The notes beneath the pieces are model-generated. The model made no database searches. It was not told the origin of the DNA and saw nothing but the letters and a program-made list of their open reading frames with translations. A program made the translations under genes and the position numbers. A stretch of 7,551 bases of DNA. It comes from CAISIP01 sp043759735 (lineage in GTDB: Bacteria; Pseudomonadota; Gammaproteobacteria; Burkholderiales; Burkholderiaceae_C). Within the stretch, counting starts at the first letter, position 1, and each line of letters starts with the position of its first letter. Of the stretch, positions 5,533 through 7,551 are shown piece after piece. Location of the stretch: positions 1 through 7,551 of the forward strand of contig JAYUQC010000228.1 of NCBI GenBank assembly GCA_043759735.1, in the 5' to 3' direction.

Positions 5533-6552
5533 TCAGGGGTCCCCGGTGGCTGGCGATAGGGGTGGAAGCTCGCTATCCGTGAGGCTGTCCAATAGCGGGT
5601 CGTCGCGTGCGGCCAGCCGGGCGGCGGTCTCATGCGCCCGCAGTGAGACTACGCGCAAGTCGGCTGCCGCACCGAGCGCTTCGCGCATGTGCTGCTCGAT
5701 GGCCGGGTGCAACTGCGCGGCGCGCCCCGCCAGCGCAACCGGCCGCACCCCGAAGCGCCGGGTCAACGCACGCGCCAGGCGCGCAAGCTCGATGCCCGCC
5801 TGGCGCAGAATCTCGCGCGCCACCCGGTCGCCGCGGTTGGCGGCGGCTGCTACGGCCAGCGCCAACTCGCCCACCTGGCCACGGGTGCCCTGGTAAAAAA
5901 AGTCGCGCGAACGCGACCACTCGCTGCCGCCCACGCGCTCGAAAACGGCGATTGCCAAGCCCGACGCGCGCCAGCTGCCGGGCTGTTCGTCTTCGGTACG
6001 CCAGATATGGCGCATCGCCTCGCGCGCGATCCAGTAGCCGGAGCCACCATCGTCGAGCAGTCCACCCCGCCCGCCGGCCCGGTACATTTGCCCATGCTGG
6101 TCGATAGTCGCCGCTACCGAGCCCGTGCCGGCATACACCAGATGGCCGGCACCTGGCGCGAAACAATCGAGATACGCCAATGCCACATCGCCTACCACGC
6201 GCACTTTTTGCTGCGGCAACTCGAAAATACGGGCGATCATGCGCTCCAGAGCAGCGCGCAAAGGCGCGTTGTCGGAGTAGGCAGTGAACCCGGCAAGTAT
6301 GCGCAATCGCGCCTGGGCTGAGCGTAGGAGGCCGGCGTCTCTTGCATCGTGCGCCAGTTGCACCAGCGACGCCTCGGTCTGCACGCGCCCGCTCTCGCTG
6401 CCCATCATCAACGCCGTGAGCCCAGCCACGCCGCCCTGCGCCAACACCCGCCCGGTTGGGTCTGCCAGTGCCCAGCGCGTGCTGGTGCCGCCTGCATCCA
6501 GACCCAGACCCACCGTGCCTGTGCCCGCAGCCAGGTCGATGCCGTCGGTCAT
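5533..6552 (-). CDS. BadF/BadG-family N-acetylhexosamine kinase (GlcNAc and/or MurNAc kinase, MurK/NagK-like)
   Basis: Cytoplasmic ATP-dependent sugar kinase of the ASKHA fold, expected to phosphorylate the imported amino sugar at O-6. Counting from the ATG at 6552 the protein has 339 residues. Motifs: phosphate-1 loop GLDAGGTSTRW (17-27), a conserved acidic site VGDVALAY (120-127, D122 the likely catalytic base), phosphate-2 AGTGS (141-145), and GGRGGLLDDGGSGYWI (160-175), the family's nucleotide-binding signature. The ATG at 6552 forms an ATGA overlap with the nagA stop, which favours it over an upstream in-frame ATG at 6582 that would add ten residues inside nagA. Known relatives include MurK of Clostridium acetobutylicum, which accepts both MurNAc and GlcNAc. 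With murQ in the operon a MurNAc-6-P product is plausible, but specificity cannot be read from sequence. Confidence 0.88.
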   Translation of the reverse strand: MTDGIDLAAGTGTVGLGLDAGGTSTRWALADPTGRVLAQGGVAGLTALMMGSESGRVQTEASLVQLAHDARDAGLLRSAQARLRILAGFTAYSDNAPLRAALERMIARIFELPQQKVRVVGDVALAYLDCFAPGAGHLVYAGTGSVAATIDQHGQMYRAGGRGGLLDDGGSGYWIAREAMRHIWRTEDEQPGSWRASGLAIAVFERVGGSEWSRSRDFFYQGTRGQVGELALAVAAAANRGDRVAREILRQAGIELARLARALTRRFGVRPVALAGRAAQLHPAIEQHMREALGAAADLRVVSLRAHETAARLAARDDPLLDSLTDSELPPLSPATGDP

Positions 6553-7551
6553 AACACCAGTTCCTGCAACGGCCGCACCCAATCACCACCCTGCAACACC
6601 GCCAGTGGCCGCAAGCCTTGGTCTAACACCACCGCATCCGCCCGCGCACCCGCTTGCAGCGTGCCATACTCACTCGCCAACCCCAGCAGCTCGGCCGGCA
6701 CGCGGGACGCACTGGCCAGCGCCTGCTCCAGCGCGATGCCATAGTGTTCAACGCCGATACGTACCGCATCGGCCAGCGTGATCGCCGCGCCGGCCAACCT
6801 GCCGTCGTCATCGACACAGCGTCCCTCAAGCACCCGCATGCGCTGGCCCTGCAACATGAATTCGGTATCGGTAGTGCCAGCCGGTGGCATTGCGTCCGAT
6901 ACCAAAACCACACGCTGCATGCCACGCGCTGCACGTAGCACCGCAACGCTGCCAGCGGCGACGTGGTGGCCGTCGAGAATCAGGCTGGCATAAGCTTGCG
7001 CCGCGAGCAGCGCGGCACCGACCGCGCCTGGCGCACGCGAACCCAACTGCGACATGGCATTGAACAAGTGCGTAAAACCATCCAGGCCTTCGTCCAGCGC
7101 CATCTGCATCTGCTCGTAACTGGCATCGGTGTGCCCGGCAAATACCACTGCTCCGCGCTCGCGCAAGGCGCCTACGGTACCTTGGGGCACACACTCCGGT
7201 GCCAGAGTGACCAGGGTGCGGCCCGCCTCGCCCAGCGACGTGAGCAATTGCAGATCTGACGCAACACCACTGCTGCCCGCGTCAAATGTGGCGATCCGGT
7301 CCAGCCGGTGGATGCCCCGGCGTTCCACCCGCAGGAACGGCCCCTCCAGGTGGATGCCCAACACGCCCGGCACCGACTGGCAGGCATCGCGTGCAGCTCC
7401 AATCGCCTGCCGCATCTGCTCGCGCGTGTCGGTGATCAGCGTTGGCAACAGCGCGGTAGTTCCTTGCAGTCGGTGGGCCTGTGCGATCACCGACAGCGTC
7501 TGCACGCTGGGCTGATCGTTGAAGAGTGCCCCTCCTCCGCCGTTGACCTGG
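6549..7551 (-). CDS. nagA: N-acetylglucosamine-6-phosphate deacetylase, N-terminus missing at window edge
   Basis: NagA hydrolyses GlcNAc-6-phosphate to glucosamine-6-phosphate and acetate in the cytoplasm. The frame is open to the right edge; 333 residues are visible, beginning QVNGGGGALFND, which matches the strand just after the PGFID motif of NagA, so roughly 45-50 residues are missing compared with the usual 380. The amidohydrolase metal and substrate residues are in place (visible numbering): HLEGPF (67-72, metal-binding Glu69), GHTDASY (139-145, His140), THLFNAM (160-166, His161), DGHH (193-196) and SDAM (218-221, catalytic Asp219). A GTG at 7505 is an internal codon, not the start, because the conserved QVNG block lies before it. 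The stop overlaps the kinase start by ATGA, so the two are translationally coupled. It is the most upstream gene in view. Confidence 0.96.
   Translation of the reverse strand, partial: QVNGGGGALFNDQPSVQTLSVIAQAHRLQGTTALLPTLITDTREQMRQAIGAARDACQSVPGVLGIHLEGPFLRVERRGIHRLDRIATFDAGSSGVASDLQLLTSLGEAGRTLVTLAPECVPQGTVGALRERGAVVFAGHTDASYEQMQMALDEGLDGFTHLFNAMSQLGSRAPGAVGAALLAAQAYASLILDGHHVAAGSVAVLRAARGMQRVVLVSDAMPPAGTTDTEFMLQGQRMRVLEGRCVDDDGRLAGAAITLADAVRIGVEHYGIALEQALASASRVPAELLGLASEYGTLQAGARADAVVLDQGLRPLAVLQGGDWVRPLQELVL

Noticed and set aside
6549..7505. nagA starting at the GTG at 7505 as a complete short gene
   Set aside because: The frame continues upstream to the window edge with the conserved QVNGGGG block, so the gene is truncated by the window rather than short.

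Overview
The window is a single-direction block of genes, all read on the minus strand, from a high-GC betaproteobacterium. The Burkholderiales/Comamonadaceae placement is an inference from composition, protein style and a dispersed-looking GC-rich structured repeat. No RNA gene, CRISPR array, integrase or transposase was seen.

In transcription order (right to left) the layout is: nagA (N-acetylglucosamine-6-phosphate deacetylase, 5' end outside the window); a BadF/BadG-family N-acetylhexosamine kinase joined to it by an ATGA overlap; a 141-bp gap; a CUT1-type periplasmic sugar-binding protein with a strong ribosome binding site; two CUT1 permeases; murQ (N-acetylmuramic acid 6-phosphate etherase); a MalK/UgpC-type ATPase; and the first 64 codons of a lipoprotein that begins like a glycoside hydrolase family 16 enzyme, cut by the window edge.

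Together the genes read as an amino-sugar uptake and catabolic operon. The ABC transporter brings in an unphosphorylated sugar, the kinase makes the 6-phosphate, MurQ removes the lactyl ether from MurNAc-6-P to give GlcNAc-6-P, and NagA deacetylates this to GlcN-6-P. murQ lies between the transporter subunit genes, so MurNAc or a MurNAc-containing peptidoglycan fragment is the best guess for the imported sugar. This would be an ABC plus kinase alternative to the MurP phosphotransferase route of E. coli. The regulator, main promoter and GlcN-6-P deaminase are not in view and may lie upstream of nagA.

The most unusual structure is at the junction of the two permease genes. An exact 16-bp direct repeat containing the start codon of the second permease flanks 145 bp of hairpin-rich sequence. 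It looks as if the two genes once overlapped by ATGA and were split by an insertion. The insertion left the old start and its good Shine-Dalgarno site opening a 54-codon frame that again ends in an ATGA overlap with the new start. A second oddity is the ATPase gene, whose first 70 or so codons have lower GC and rarer codons than the rest, suggesting a mosaic gene.
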